A stretch of 64,000 bases of DNA from AWTP1-13 sp033764875 (GTDB lineage: Bacteria; Pseudomonadota; Alphaproteobacteria; Rhizobiales; Hyphomicrobiaceae), in NCBI GenBank assembly GCA_033764875.1, contig JANRIO010000049.1, forward strand, positions 70,110-134,109, given 5' to 3'. A program made the translations under genes and the position numbers. Every line of letters begins with the position of its first letter. Within the stretch, counting starts at the first letter, position 1. The notes under the pieces are model-generated. The model was given only the letters and a program-made list of their open reading frames with translations. It was not told the origin of the DNA and searched no databases. Shown here in pieces: positions 41,307 through 49,779 of the stretch.

Positions 41307-42272
41307 GTGAAAAGACTATTTTTTGCCTTCGCTGCCGTATTGTGGCCCGCGCTCGCGCCGCTTGCGCATGCCCAGGCGTATCCGAGCCGCCCGGTGACGC
41401 TGATCGTGCCGTTCGCCGCCGGCGGGCCGTCGGATGCGATCGGCCGCATCGTCGCCGAGCGCATGCGTACGGCGCTCGGCCAGACCATCGTCGTCGAGAA
41501 CGTGGGCGGGGCCAACGGCACCGTCGCCGCCGGACGCGTCGCGCGCGCGCAGCCCGACGGCTACACCGTCGGCATCGGCAACAACGGCACGAACGTCTTC
41601 AACGCCGCCGTCTACCCGCTCCCGTACGATCTCATCGAGGACTTCGAGCCCATCGGACAGATGGTGACGGCGCCGGCGCTGGTGGTGGGGACGAAGTCGC
41701 TGCCGGCCGACGACCTCAAAGGCCTGATCGCGTGGCTCAAGGCCAACCCGGACGGCGCCTCGGCGGGCGTGTTCGCCGTGTGGGCGCGGCTGATGGGCGT
41801 CACCTTCCAGGAGCAGACGGGAACCAAGTTCCAGTTCGTCGCCTACCGCGGCGCCGGCCCGGCGATGCAGGACATGGTGGCGGGGCACATCCAGATCATG
41901 TTCGATCAGGCCGGCAACTCGCTGCCCCAGCTCAGGGCCGGCACCATCAAGGCGTTCGCGGTGGCCGCCAAGAAACGCCTGGAGCTTGCGCCGTCGGTGC
42001 CCACCACCGGGGAGGCAGGGTTTCCCGACCTTCAGATGTCGGTCTGGCATGGCATGTGGGCGCCACGGGGAACGCCGGCGCCGGTGATCGCGGCCTTGAA
42101 CGCGGCGCTGCGGGCCGCGCTGGCCGATGCCGGCGTGCGCAAGCAGCTGGGCCAGCTCGGCCAGGAGATCGCTCCGGAGGATGCTCAGTCCCCGGCAGCG
42201 TTGCGCGCCCTGCAGAAGGCCGAGGCCGAGACGTGGTGGCCGGTGATCCGGAAGGCCAACATCGTTCCCTAG
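41307..42272 (+). CDS. Bug/TctC-type extracytoplasmic solute-binding protein
   Basis: 321 residues from a GTG at 41307, selected because GAGGG lies six bases upstream and it starts the signal peptide (KRLFFAFAAVLWPALAPLAHA, cut after AHA). The mature part has the Bug signature YPSRPVTLIVPFAAGGPSDA and ENVGGANGTVAAGRVARAQPDGYT, then VAYRGAGPAMQDMVAGHIQIMFDQ. Such proteins bind carboxylates (tricarboxylates, aromatic acids, nicotinate). No tctA/tctB membrane genes are nearby, so it is an orphan receptor. It lies downstream of the benzoate-CoA ligase gene on the same strand with a 214-bp gap, so an aromatic acid ligand is possible. Confidence 0.85.
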   Translation: MKRLFFAFAAVLWPALAPLAHAQAYPSRPVTLIVPFAAGGPSDAIGRIVAERMRTALGQTIVVENVGGANGTVAAGRVARAQPDGYTVGIGNNGTNVFNAAVYPLPYDLIEDFEPIGQMVTAPALVVGTKSLPADDLKGLIAWLKANPDGASAGVFAVWARLMGVTFQEQTGTKFQFVAYRGAGPAMQDMVAGHIQIMFDQAGNSLPQLRAGTIKAFAVAAKKRLELAPSVPTTGEAGFPDLQMSVWHGMWAPRGTPAPVIAALNAALRAALADAGVRKQLGQLGQEIAPEDAQSPAALRALQKAEAETWWPVIRKANIVP

Positions 42273-42305
42273 TTGTCGGAGGCCAACGCGTAGCACCCGC
42301 TCGTC

Positions 42306-42328
42306 ATGGTCGGGCTCGTCCCGACCAT
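42306..42328. repeat. Repeat family B hairpin, copy 2
   Basis: ATGGTCGGG and CCCGACCAT form a 9-bp stem around CTCGT. It lies next to repeat A, as copy 1 also does about 150 bp from repeat A copy 2. Confidence 0.7.
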
Positions 42329-42380
42329 CCACGCAACAGCTTGCGCCTCGCGCATGCGGACGGCTGGATCCTCCGCGTTG

Positions 42381-42510
42381 CGATCCACTGCGGCTTGCGT
42401 GGATGCCCGCCTTCGCGGGCATGACGGGAGTTGTGGCGAGCCCGCTTGCCGCCCCACCAGCGCCACCTCCGCGACGGCGGGGGTCCCGCCAGCTCGAGAT
42501 CCATCCGCAA
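42381..42510. repeat. Dispersed palindromic repeat family A, copy 3
   Basis: The left part is nearly identical to copy 1: CGATCCACTG, GCTTGCGTGGATGCCCGCC, GCGGGCATGACGGGAGTTGT, GGCGAGCCCGCT. The right hairpin has diverged (CCTCCGCGACGGCGGGGG). Confidence 0.85.
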
Positions 42511-42758
42511 TTATCGCGCTGCCTCTCGCCCGTCCTTCCAAGGCTGTGGCGTGTGCTGTCTCATCGGCGGCCATGCCAACCGGATGGCCGTGGGACAATC
42601 CCGGGGACGACCGTCGGCGCCAGAGCTCGAGGTCCTGATCCGCAGGTGCCCTCCACCTCGCGACCTGTGGTTTGCGGATCATCCGCATGTCGCATGTCGT
42701 GCCGGGACGACGGAAGGCTATGCTGCGCCCGACCGTACCTGTCCGGGAGGGCGCATCG

Positions 42759-43301
42759 ATGCGGCCCATGAAGCTCAGCCGCGCCTTTACGCTCATCGAG
42801 CCGGGCCCCGTGGTGCTGGTGGCCACGCGGGACGGGGACGCGTGCAACATCATGACCATCTCGTGGACCATGGTGCTCGACTTCACGCCCCTCCTCGCCA
42901 TCACCACGGGGCCGTGGAATCACTCGTTCGCGGCCCTGCGCAAGACGCGGGAGTGCGTGATCGCCATCCCCACCGTCGATCTCCTGGACAAGGTGGTGGG
43001 CATCGGCACCTCGACGGGCGCCGACACCGACAAGTTCCAGAAATTCAGGCTGACGGCGCTTCCGGCCAAGCAGGTCGGCGCGCCGCTGATCAAGGAGTGC
43101 CTTGCCAACATCGAGTGCAAGGTGGTCGACCTCGTGGACAGGCACAGCATCGTCGTGCTGCAGGGGGTGGCCGCCCACCGGGATCACGCACGCAAGGAGC
43201 AGCGCATGCTGCACGCGGTTGGCGACGGCACCTTCATCGCCGACGGCCGCAGGCTCGACCGCCGGACGATGATGGCCTCCAAGCTTCCGGCCGGGGTGTA
43301 G
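42759..43301 (+). CDS. Flavin reductase-domain (FMN-binding) protein
   Basis: 180 residues of the flavin reductase-like split-barrel family: VVLVATRDGDACNIMTISW near the N-terminus (FMN phosphate region), LDFTPLLAITTGPWNHSFAALRKTRECVIAIP, and GAPLIKECLANIECKV. GGGAGG precedes the ATG at 42759; an ATG three codons later is possible. Members reduce flavin with NAD(P)H or bind FMN for other reactions. It is alone between a repeat gap and a convergent small gene (15 bp), so no partner oxygenase is indicated. Confidence 0.82.
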   Translation: MRPMKLSRAFTLIEPGPVVLVATRDGDACNIMTISWTMVLDFTPLLAITTGPWNHSFAALRKTRECVIAIPTVDLLDKVVGIGTSTGADTDKFQKFRLTALPAKQVGAPLIKECLANIECKVVDLVDRHSIVVLQGVAAHRDHARKEQRMLHAVGDGTFIADGRRLDRRTMMASKLPAGV

Positions 43302-43316
43302 CTGCGCGATCGCCGG

Positions 43317-43589
43317 TCAGGGGCTGTGCGGCCACCGCCAGGCGTCCTCGTAGCTGGGATGGCGCCACCCGCCGCCGCGCACGGCCGAGCCGATCTCGGC
43401 GCGGCAGAGGCCGATGTCCTTCAGCATGCGCTCGTCGAGGGCATGCAGCCACGCCTCCGCCGCACGCCGCGCCCGCCACTCCTGGAACGCGCGCCACCGG
43501 CGGACGACCGGCCCCGCCCTCCCGGAACACCGCGGCTCGGCGCCATCGGCGGGGACCCAGTCTCTCGGGAATGATCTTTCGTGCCTCAT
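43317..43589 (-). CDS. DUF1127-containing small protein
   Basis: 90 residues with an Arg/Trp-rich C-terminal DUF1127 helix pair (WRARRAAEAWLHALDERMLK, DIGLCRAEIGSAVRG). The N-terminal 25 residues are Pro/Arg-rich and variable. AGGAGAGG precedes the ATG at 43589. Short DUF1127 proteins in alphaproteobacteria have been linked to RNA binding and phosphate or C1-related regulation, but this one is longer. It is divergent from the WYL-domain regulator, and the CTGACA repeat array lies between them, so it may be a target of that regulator. Confidence 0.75.
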   Translation of the reverse strand: MRHERSFPRDWVPADGAEPRCSGRAGPVVRRWRAFQEWRARRAAEAWLHALDERMLKDIGLCRAEIGSAVRGGGWRHPSYEDAWRWPHSP

Positions 43590-43667
43590 GAACCCTCTCC
43601 TGTCGCTCGCTCGCGCGTCCGCCCGGAGGACGGATCGGCTGTGGGCGCCGACCATGGCGGAGGCCAG

Positions 43668-43720
43668 CTGACAGCTTGCTGTCAGGAGCCCTGACAGCTC
43701 CTGACACGGCGTGTCAGGAG
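43668..43720. promoter_or_regulatory. Array of CTGACA/TGTCAG palindromes, candidate WYL-regulator operator
   Basis: Two perfect palindromes lie side by side. CTGACAGC-TT-GCTGTCAG spans 43668-43685. A 10-bp arm (CTCCTGACAC) with its complement (GTGTCAGGAG) around GGC spans 43698-43720. A further CCTGAC/GTCAGG pair bridges them. The array sits between the divergent DUF1127 gene (ATG 43589) and the WYL regulator (ATG 43757), a strong candidate for cooperative autoregulation. Confidence 0.6.
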
Positions 43721-43756
43721 CGGTAGGCTAGGTAGGCTGCAGCCCAGGCCAGCCCG

Positions 43757-44494
43757 ATGGGAGACAGCGTGCGCCGCGCCGACCGACTGTTCGAGATCAT
43801 CCAGTTCCTGCGCCGCAGGGACGTGGTGCGCGCCCGCGACCTGAGCGAGCAGCTCGAGGTGTCCGAGCGCACCATCTACCGCGACATCCAGGACCTGATC
43901 ACGAGCGGCGTGCCGATCGAGGGCGAGGCGGGCGTCGGCTATGTGCTGAAGGCCGGCTTCGACCTGCCGCCGCTGATGTTCCGGGAGCAGGAGATCGAGG
44001 CGCTGGTGCTGGGCGCCCGCATCGTCGAATCGTGGGCCGATCCCGAGCTTGCGCGCGCCGCCAGCGACGTGATCGCCAAGGTCGAGGCGGTGATCCCCGA
44101 GCGCCTGCGCAGCTACATGGCCAATACCGCCCTGCTCGCCCCCTCGCACCACTACATGGAGCCCATCCGCTTCGATGTCGCCGAGCTGCGCCGCGCGGTG
44201 CGCAGCCAGCTCAAGGTGCATTTCAGCTATCGCAATGCCCTGGCGGAAGCGTCGGTGCGCACGGTGCGGCCGTTGTGCCTTGCCTACTTCGGGCCGGTGT
44301 GGCTGCTGTCGGCGTGGTGCGAGCTGCGCGGCGACTTCCGCACCTTCCGCCTCGACCGCATCGAGGGCTTCGCCGTTGAGAGCGAGCGGTTCCGGCCGGA
44401 GCCCGGCAAGACGCTGCACGACTTCCTCAAGCGCGACCAGACCTGGACACGCGGCGATGGCACGAAGGGCATCGGCGTCGCCCGGGATGCGTAG
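43757..44494 (+). CDS. YafY-type regulator: DeoR-like HTH with WYL domain
   Basis: 245 residues. N-terminal helix-turn-helix (about 6-58; RADRLFEIIQFLRRRDVVRA, LEVSERTIYRDIQDL) followed by a WYL ligand-binding domain (about 140-225) where the Sm-like fold is seen in VHFSYRNALAEASVRTVRPL and FGPVWLLSAWCEL. WYL regulators bind nucleic-acid-like ligands and many respond to DNA damage or defence states. The adjacent palindromic array and divergent DUF1127 gene suggest auto- and cross-control. It is monocistronic; pyruvate kinase follows 121 bp later. Confidence 0.88.
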   Translation: MGDSVRRADRLFEIIQFLRRRDVVRARDLSEQLEVSERTIYRDIQDLITSGVPIEGEAGVGYVLKAGFDLPPLMFREQEIEALVLGARIVESWADPELARAASDVIAKVEAVIPERLRSYMANTALLAPSHHYMEPIRFDVAELRRAVRSQLKVHFSYRNALAEASVRTVRPLCLAYFGPVWLLSAWCELRGDFRTFRLDRIEGFAVESERFRPEPGKTLHDFLKRDQTWTRGDGTKGIGVARDA

Positions 44495-44615
44495 GTTGCG
44501 CAGGGTCTTACACTGTCCTGTTGAAACCGGATCGCGGCTCCCGCTTTTGCCCATCACGTTTGGCCTGCGGCCGGAGTAAGGTCCCCCCTGCCTTTCAGCT
44601 CCAGCAGGACCTCCC

Positions 44616-46061
44616 ATGCGCCGCAACCGCCGTGTCAAGATCGTCGCCACCCTCGGGCCGGCGTCCAACAGCCCGGAGATGATCGAGCGGCTGTACGCCG
44701 CCGGCGTCGACATGTTCCGCATCAACATGAGCCACTCGCGTCCCCCCCACGAGCCCGCCAAGGCCGCCTACCAGGCGATCCGCATGGCGGAGGCGCGCTT
44801 CTCGCGCCCGATCGGCGTGCTGTGCGACCTGCAGGGGCCGAAGTTCCGCGTCGGCGAGATCGGCGGCGGCAAGGCCGAGCTCGCCAAGGGCCAGACGTTC
44901 CGCTTCGACGAGACAGAGAGCGAGGGCTCGGCAGCCCGCGTGTTCCTGCCGCATCCGCAGATCTTCGCCGCCATCGAGCCCGGCCATACGCTGCTCATCG
45001 ACGACGGCAAGATCCGCATGACGGTGATCGACCGCAAGGCCGGCAGCATCGACGCCAGGGTCGACGTGCCGGGCCCGATCTCGAGCCGCAAGGGCGTGTC
45101 GATGCCCGACACGGTGCTGCCGATCGACCCGCTCACCGAGAAGGACAAGGCCGACCTCGACTTCGCGCTGCGGCTCGGGGCCGACTGGATCGCGCTCAGC
45201 TTCGTGCAGCGCGGCGAGGACGTGCGCGCGGCCCGCAAGCTGATCGGCGACCGCGCCGCCATCATGTCGAAGATCGAGAAGCCCTCGGCCATCGCCGACC
45301 TCGACGACGTGATCGCGGCCTCGGACGCGCTGATGGTCGCTCGCGGCGACCTCGGCGTGGAGATGCCGATCGAGCGCGTGCCGCTGCTGCAGAAGGAGAT
45401 CACGCGCCGCTGCCGCGCCGCCGGCAAGCCGGTGGTGGTGGCGACGCAGATGCTGGAGAGCATGATCGCCTCGCCGGTGCCAACGCGCGCCGAGGTCTCC
45501 GACGTCGCCACCGCCGTGTTCGACGGGGCGGATGCGGTGATGCTGTCGGCCGAGAGCGCGGCGGGCCAGTTCCCCATCGAGGCCGTTGCCATGATGGACC
45601 GCATCGCCATCGAGGCGGAGCGCGACCCCATGTACACGCCGCTGGTGCACGCCACGCAGACGCCGCCGCTCGCCACGGGCGCGGATGCCATCGCGGCCGC
45701 CACGCACGCGGTGGCCGGCACGCTCAACCTCGCGGCCATCGTCTGCTACACGGCGACCGGCTCGACGGCGCTGCGCGTCGCCCGCGAGCGGCCCAACCTT
45801 CCCGTCGTGGTGCTGACGCCGGTGCTGTCTACCGCGCGGCGGCTGGCGGTCGCCTGGGGGCTGCACTGCGTCCTCACCAAGGACCCCGAGGACCAGGCCG
45901 ACATGGTGCGCAAGGCCTGCGAGACGGCCGCGCGCGAGGAGTTCTGCAAGCCCGGCGAGGGCATCGTGATCACGGCCGGGGTGCCGCTGGGCTCGCCCGG
46001 CACGACGAACATGATCCGCATCGCGCGGCTCGATGCCAGCGGGGCCCCCGTGGCGCTGTGA
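44616..46061 (+). CDS. pyk: Pyruvate kinase
   Basis: 481 residues with the complete pyruvate kinase pattern: KIVATLGPASNSPEMIERL, FRINMSHS, VLCDLQGPKFRVGEI, LIDDGKIRM, the catalytic SKIEKPSAIADLDDVI, VARGDLGVEMPIERVPLLQK, and TRAEVSDVATAVFDGADAVM. The C-terminal allosteric domain is present (YTATGSTALRVARERPNLPV). It converts phosphoenolpyruvate and ADP to pyruvate and ATP. It stands alone between the WYL regulator and a repeat-filled gap. In serine-cycle bacteria this enzyme competes with PEP carboxylase for PEP, so its control matters, but no site is obvious. Confidence 0.95.
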   Translation: MRRNRRVKIVATLGPASNSPEMIERLYAAGVDMFRINMSHSRPPHEPAKAAYQAIRMAEARFSRPIGVLCDLQGPKFRVGEIGGGKAELAKGQTFRFDETESEGSAARVFLPHPQIFAAIEPGHTLLIDDGKIRMTVIDRKAGSIDARVDVPGPISSRKGVSMPDTVLPIDPLTEKDKADLDFALRLGADWIALSFVQRGEDVRAARKLIGDRAAIMSKIEKPSAIADLDDVIAASDALMVARGDLGVEMPIERVPLLQKEITRRCRAAGKPVVVATQMLESMIASPVPTRAEVSDVATAVFDGADAVMLSAESAAGQFPIEAVAMMDRIAIEAERDPMYTPLVHATQTPPLATGADAIAAATHAVAGTLNLAAIVCYTATGSTALRVARERPNLPVVVLTPVLSTARRLAVAWGLHCVLTKDPEDQADMVRKACETAAREEFCKPGEGIVITAGVPLGSPGTTNMIRIARLDASGAPVAL

Positions 46062-46109
46062 GGCGGGCGCAGTCCGTATGGCGCCACTTGGCCGAGGCCC
46101 GGGTAGGCC

Positions 46110-46175
46110 GTCGGGTAGAGCGCCGCGCAACCCGACATGCATCGCAAACCATTCCGACGCGTCGGGTTTCGCATA
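46110..46175. repeat. Repeat family C, copy 1
   Basis: It begins GTCGGGTAGAGCGCCGCGCA, continues ACCCGACAT, and closes with GTCGGGTTTCGC; the ACCCGAC and GTCGGGT parts can pair. Copy 2 lies at 46364-46424 in the same orientation. Confidence 0.7.
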
Positions 46176-46237
46176 CGCTCTACGCGACCATCGGCGCACA
46201 CCGCTCAGGCAGCGTACCGTCCTCTCCCCTTGTGCAT

Positions 46238-46265
46238 TCCCGGGCGAGCGCAGCGAGACCCGGGA
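46238..46265. repeat. Repeat family D palindrome
   Basis: TCCCGGG and CCCGGGA flank GCGAGCGCAGCGAGA... as a stem-loop (7-bp arms, 14-base loop). This CGAGCGCAGCGAG type of intergenic palindrome is common in Bradyrhizobium-like genomes, from memory. Confidence 0.6.
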
Positions 46266-46363
46266 CCTTTGCCCGTCGAGGTCCATCCAAACCCGGAAAG
46301 ATCCCGGATCGCCGCGCTATGGCGCGACGTCCGGGAAAGCAAAAAGGTGTCGCGAGAGACAAG

Positions 46364-46424
46364 GTCGGATAGAGCGCCGCGCAAACCGACACCCGCAACA
46401 GCACAGCAACAATGTCGGGTTTCG
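46364..46424. repeat. Repeat family C, copy 2
   Basis: It begins GTCGGATAGAGCGCCGCGCA, then AACCGACA, and closes with TGTCGGGTTTCGC. Compared with copy 1, only scattered bases differ in the shared parts; the middle is unrelated. Confidence 0.7.
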
Positions 46425-46492
46425 CCTTCGTCTCACCCCGACCGGCACGTCGCGCCCCACTCGCGACCAGGGCAGCGGCAGCGCCGCAGGGC

Positions 46493-47809
46493 TCAGTGCG
46501 AAGCCGCAGCGAAGCGCTGCTCCATGCGGCGGCGGTAGGCGATGGCGTCGTCGCCGTCGGGCACCACGACATCGCCCCAGCGCACGACGGCGCCGCGGGC
46601 GACGCCCGCCTTCAGCGTCAGGTGGTGGGCAAGGCCGATCGGCAGCGCGCCGGCCGCGAGGCTGTCGGCCGCCGGCATGGCGCGGCCCCAGACCGTGTGC
46701 CCGCCCTCGCCGTCGAGCCTGTCGCCTTGCCTCAGATCGCGCTTGGCGACCGACACCACGTCGCCCTTGAAGGCCCGGGTCTGGCCCGTGGCCTCGCCGC
46801 GCAGGGCCACCGACAGAACCGAGATCGACAGCTCCATGCCGATCAGGTGGTAGGGCTTGTACATGGCGGCGTAGCGGCCGCTGGCGTCGGTCTTGAGGCC
46901 GTACTGGCGGAAGCAGGCGGCCGCATAGTCGTTGGGCGCCTCGAAGACCGCATAGACGCCCCAGCGCAGGTCTCGATAGACGGGCCGGCCGTCGCGCTCG
47001 AGAGAGGAGACGACCTCGACCATGCCGGCTTGCTCGAGCACGCCGCCGGCCGAGCGCGGGCGCAGCACGTGGGCGAGATCGTCGACGCCGCAGGGCGGGA
47101 ACAGCAGGCCCCGGCGCGGCACGTCGAGGCCCGTCGCATTGGCGATGGCGCACATCTCCAGCGCCGACTTGGTGCCATCGAGGAACGAGTTGAACATCTG
47201 GGGGTTCATGCCAGCCGCCTCGGCCTCGGCGGCCGTGAGCCCGTAGTGGGTCCACACGTCGTCCGGCGTCACCTCGTGGTAGGCCGGCAGGTACTTGGTG
47301 CCCTTGCCGGCGGCGACGACGCGGAAGCCCGCCGCGCGCGCCCAGTCGACGATCTCGGCAGTCAGCGCGGGCTGGTCGCCGTAGGCCATGGAGTAGACGA
47401 CGCCGGCCTTGCGCGCCTCCTCCGCCAGCAGGGCGCCGGCGAGAACGTCGGCCTCGACGTTGACCATGACGATGTGCCGGCCGGCGGCAATGGCCGCGCG
47501 GGCATGGCAGATGCCGGCGGACGGGTTCCCCGTCGCCTCGACCACAACCTCGATATCGGCGGCCTCGAGCGCGCGCAGCGTGTCGTCGGTGAACCGCGTG
47601 GCGGCAATGCGGGCGCCGTCCCAGCCGACCGCCCTGCAGGCGGCCCGGGCACGGTCCGGGGAGAGGTCGCAGATCACGGCCACCTCGAGGCCCGCGATGT
47701 GCGGCACCTGCGACAGGAACATGGAGCCGAACTTGCCGGCGCCGATGAGGGCGACGCGGACGGGCTTGCCATCCGCGTTGCGTGCCGCCAGGAGCTGGGT
47801 GAGGTTCAT
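46493..47809 (-). CDS. NAD(P)-dependent dehydrogenase with SAF domain (homoserine dehydrogenase/DRL-like)
   Basis: 438 residues. N-terminal Rossmann fold (VRVALIGAGKFGSMFLSQV near residue 18, then EVVVEATGNPSAGI) followed by a homoserine-dehydrogenase-like middle and a C-terminal SAF domain (DVVSVAKRDLRQGDRLDGEG). This is the COG4091 group often annotated as predicted homoserine dehydrogenase; one Brucella member (DRL) acts as a 1-deoxyxylulose-5-phosphate reductoisomerase-like enzyme, while others serve in sugar or antifreeze-like metabolism. It is encoded 10 bp after a phytanoyl-CoA-dioxygenase-like gene, which suggests a small catabolic or biosynthetic unit of unknown product. Confidence 0.75.
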   Translation of the reverse strand: MNLTQLLAARNADGKPVRVALIGAGKFGSMFLSQVPHIAGLEVAVICDLSPDRARAACRAVGWDGARIAATRFTDDTLRALEAADIEVVVEATGNPSAGICHARAAIAAGRHIVMVNVEADVLAGALLAEEARKAGVVYSMAYGDQPALTAEIVDWARAAGFRVVAAGKGTKYLPAYHEVTPDDVWTHYGLTAAEAEAAGMNPQMFNSFLDGTKSALEMCAIANATGLDVPRRGLLFPPCGVDDLAHVLRPRSAGGVLEQAGMVEVVSSLERDGRPVYRDLRWGVYAVFEAPNDYAAACFRQYGLKTDASGRYAAMYKPYHLIGMELSISVLSVALRGEATGQTRAFKGDVVSVAKRDLRQGDRLDGEGGHTVWGRAMPAADSLAAGALPIGLAHHLTLKAGVARGAVVRWGDVVVPDGDDAIAYRRRMEQRFAAASH

Positions 47810-47819
47810 CGCCCGTCCG

Positions 47820-48620
47820 TCACTCGGCCGCCTGCCGGTGCCGGCGGGCGTACGCGAGCAGCGCGTCGTCCGCCACCTTCTCGATGGGCCGGAAATCACG
47901 GTGTGCGATCCACTCGGCGCGCGTCGGCTTGCGGATGGAGTTGGAGCAGGCGTTGAGCGTTAGGTAGACGATGCGGCGCGGGAACGGCGTGATGTTGCCG
48001 GCGGAGCCGTGCACGAGGTTGCCATGGAACATCAGCATGCCGCCCGGCTTGCCGGTGGGCGCGACGATGCCCCCGTCCTGCACCAGGCGCTCGACGGTGG
48101 CGTTGTCGAGGGTCCACAGCGGATAGGCCGTGGTGGCGGTGTCGTGGCCCGCCTGCAGGTTGCCGTGCCTTTGCGAGCGCGGCACCAGCATCAAGGCACC
48201 GTTGACCGGCAGCACCTCGTCGAGGAAGACGGAGATGTTCATGGCGCGCGGCTCGGGCATGCCGTCATCGCGCAGCCAGGTGGCGTAGTCCTGGTGCCAC
48301 TGCCAGACGTCGCCGTCGAACTTGGCCTTGGCGTTGATCTTGTACTGGTGCATGTAGACGGGCTCGCCGAACACCTGCTCGACGGGCTCGATCATGCGCG
48401 GATGCCGGCCCAGGATCGCGAACGCCTCGTTGTAGGTGTGGGCGGCGAACGCGGTGCGCGGGGCGCCGTTCCTCTCGCGCCAGACCTCCGGGCGATCGCT
48501 GGCGAGCACCCGGGCGCTCTCCTCGCGCAGCACGGCCACCTCCTCGGGCGCGAACAGCTCGGGCAGGAACAGCCAGCCCTCGGCGTGAAAGTGCGCGATC
48601 TGGGCATCCGTCAGCTTCAT
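47820..48620 (-). CDS. Phytanoyl-CoA dioxygenase family protein (Fe(II)/2-oxoglutarate)
   Basis: 266 residues with the PhyH double-stranded beta-helix. The iron facial triad is readable as WHQDY (His and Asp) and the later His in FHGNLVHGSAGN. The arginine that binds 2-oxoglutarate is likely in FPRRIVYLTLN. The N-terminus LTDAQIAHFHAEGWLFLPEL is typical. Relatives hydroxylate fatty acyl chains, ectoine or small natural products. It is followed after 10 bp by the SAF-domain dehydrogenase, with an AraC gene 142 bp upstream on the same strand. The substrate is unknown. Confidence 0.82.
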   Translation of the reverse strand: MKLTDAQIAHFHAEGWLFLPELFAPEEVAVLREESARVLASDRPEVWRERNGAPRTAFAAHTYNEAFAILGRHPRMIEPVEQVFGEPVYMHQYKINAKAKFDGDVWQWHQDYATWLRDDGMPEPRAMNISVFLDEVLPVNGALMLVPRSQRHGNLQAGHDTATTAYPLWTLDNATVERLVQDGGIVAPTGKPGGMLMFHGNLVHGSAGNITPFPRRIVYLTLNACSNSIRKPTRAEWIAHRDFRPIEKVADDALLAYARRHRQAAE

Positions 48621-48762
48621 GGCGTCCTCCAGGGAATTTCCTTTGTGCGCGGCGCCCAGGGCATCACGCGCGTTGGAGCCGTCTCCATGCCGCAGGCTAG
48701 CATCTCGCCTTGCAGGTTCAATCGCGGCATCTCGCAGTGCGAGACGGGACGCTGCGACCCGC

Positions 48763-49779
48763 TCAACGCGGCGAGGCCAGGCGCGCCCTGCGCACGGTCT
48801 CGGACGGCCGCTCGACGAAGTGGCGCTTGTAGTCCTGCGAGAACTGGCTGAAGTGCCAGAAGCCGTGGCGGGCGGCCACGGTATAGATATCGGTGCCCTG
48901 CGCGGCGCCGGCGAGCAGATCCTTGCGGGCGCGATTGAGGCGGATGACCTTCCAGTAGTTGCCGGGGCTGACGCCCAGCTGGTCGCGGAAGCAATAGGCA
49001 AGCTTGCGCGGACTTGCCCCCACCTCGCGGCACACGTCGAGCAGCGTCATGGGCTTGCCGTCGAGCGACAGCATCAGATCGCGCGCGCGGTCGACGGTTT
49101 GCTTGCGCGCCCGCGGCGAGAGGCCCAGCGGCTCACTCGCGACGGCAAGGTTCAGGACCTCGGTCAGCAGGCCGTCCTCGAGCGCACGGGCCGCCGGCGT
49201 CTCACGGCCGAGATCGCGGCGGGCGCGGGTGGTCTCGCGCGCCAGCACCAGCAGGCTCTTGAGACGGTTGAGACCCTGGGCCCTTGCCCGCAGGCCTAGC
49301 ATGCGGCGCTGGTAGTGCCGCGGCCACTCCAGGCCGAGCGCCGCCGCAAGCCCCTCGAGCGTGCGCGCGCTGGTCGACACGCCCCAGACCTCGAAGTGCT
49401 CGGGCGTGAACAGCTCGATCTCCGCATCGTGGCTGACGAGGAAGGTGTCGGGGCCGGCGATGCACGCGCCATTGCAGTGCGCCATCGCCGTTTCCGCCCA
49501 GGGGATGCCGATGGTGAACGTGTCCGGGCCGAGCGTGCCGCACTGGCGGGTTCTGCGCGTCGTCACCTCCCGGAACATCTCGACCCGCGACAGGCGGATG
49601 CCCGACAGGCTGCCGCGGAAGGCACCCGGGCTCAACTGATCGTAGACGAGGCTCCAACAGGCGAGACTGGCGCCGTACTCGTGCACGTCGTTGCTCTCGT
49701 ACTGGAACAGCACGCCGTCCGGCGCGTCGCCCGAGCGGCATGCCGTGTCGGCTCTGGGCAAGGGTGCTTGGCTCGGCAT
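48763..49779 (-). CDS. AraC-family regulator divergent from copper amine oxidase
   Basis: 338 residues. The N-terminal 200 residues form a cupin-like sensor region of the type in regulators of amine or polyphenol catabolism (GVLFQYESNDVHEYGASLACW, FTIGIPWAETA). The C-terminal pair of AraC helix-turn-helix motifs lies at about 240-335 (LLDVCREVGASPRKLAYCFR, VAARHGFWHFSQFSQDYKRH). The ATG at 49777-49779 gives a normal length. It is divergent from the amine oxidase gene across 226 bp, the classic arrangement for an activator of a neighbouring catabolic gene; amine or aldehyde as effector is inferred. It may also control the PhyH-SAF pair downstream. Confidence 0.82.
   Translation of the reverse strand: MPSQAPLPRADTACRSGDAPDGVLFQYESNDVHEYGASLACWSLVYDQLSPGAFRGSLSGIRLSRVEMFREVTTRRTRQCGTLGPDTFTIGIPWAETAMAHCNGACIAGPDTFLVSHDAEIELFTPEHFEVWGVSTSARTLEGLAAALGLEWPRHYQRRMLGLRARAQGLNRLKSLLVLARETTRARRDLGRETPAARALEDGLLTEVLNLAVASEPLGLSPRARKQTVDRARDLMLSLDGKPMTLLDVCREVGASPRKLAYCFRDQLGVSPGNYWKVIRLNRARKDLLAGAAQGTDIYTVAARHGFWHFSQFSQDYKRHFVERPSETVRRARLASPR

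Larger units (their letters stand above)
42273..42758. other. Gap without a gene: repeats A and B
   Basis: The 486 bp between the Bug protein gene and the flavin reductase gene hold repeat B (42306-42328) directly beside repeat A (42381-42510). The remaining 200 bp show no gene I can support. Confidence 0.65.
46062..46492. other. Gap without a gene: repeat families C and D
   Basis: The 431 bp between convergent pyk and the SAF-domain dehydrogenase gene contain two copies of repeat C and one palindrome D. No gene is supported. Confidence 0.65.

Noticed and set aside
46110..46424. Repeated units suggesting a CRISPR array
   Set aside because: Only two copies with self-complementary ends and unequal middle parts; no constant repeat-spacer periodicity and no cas genes.
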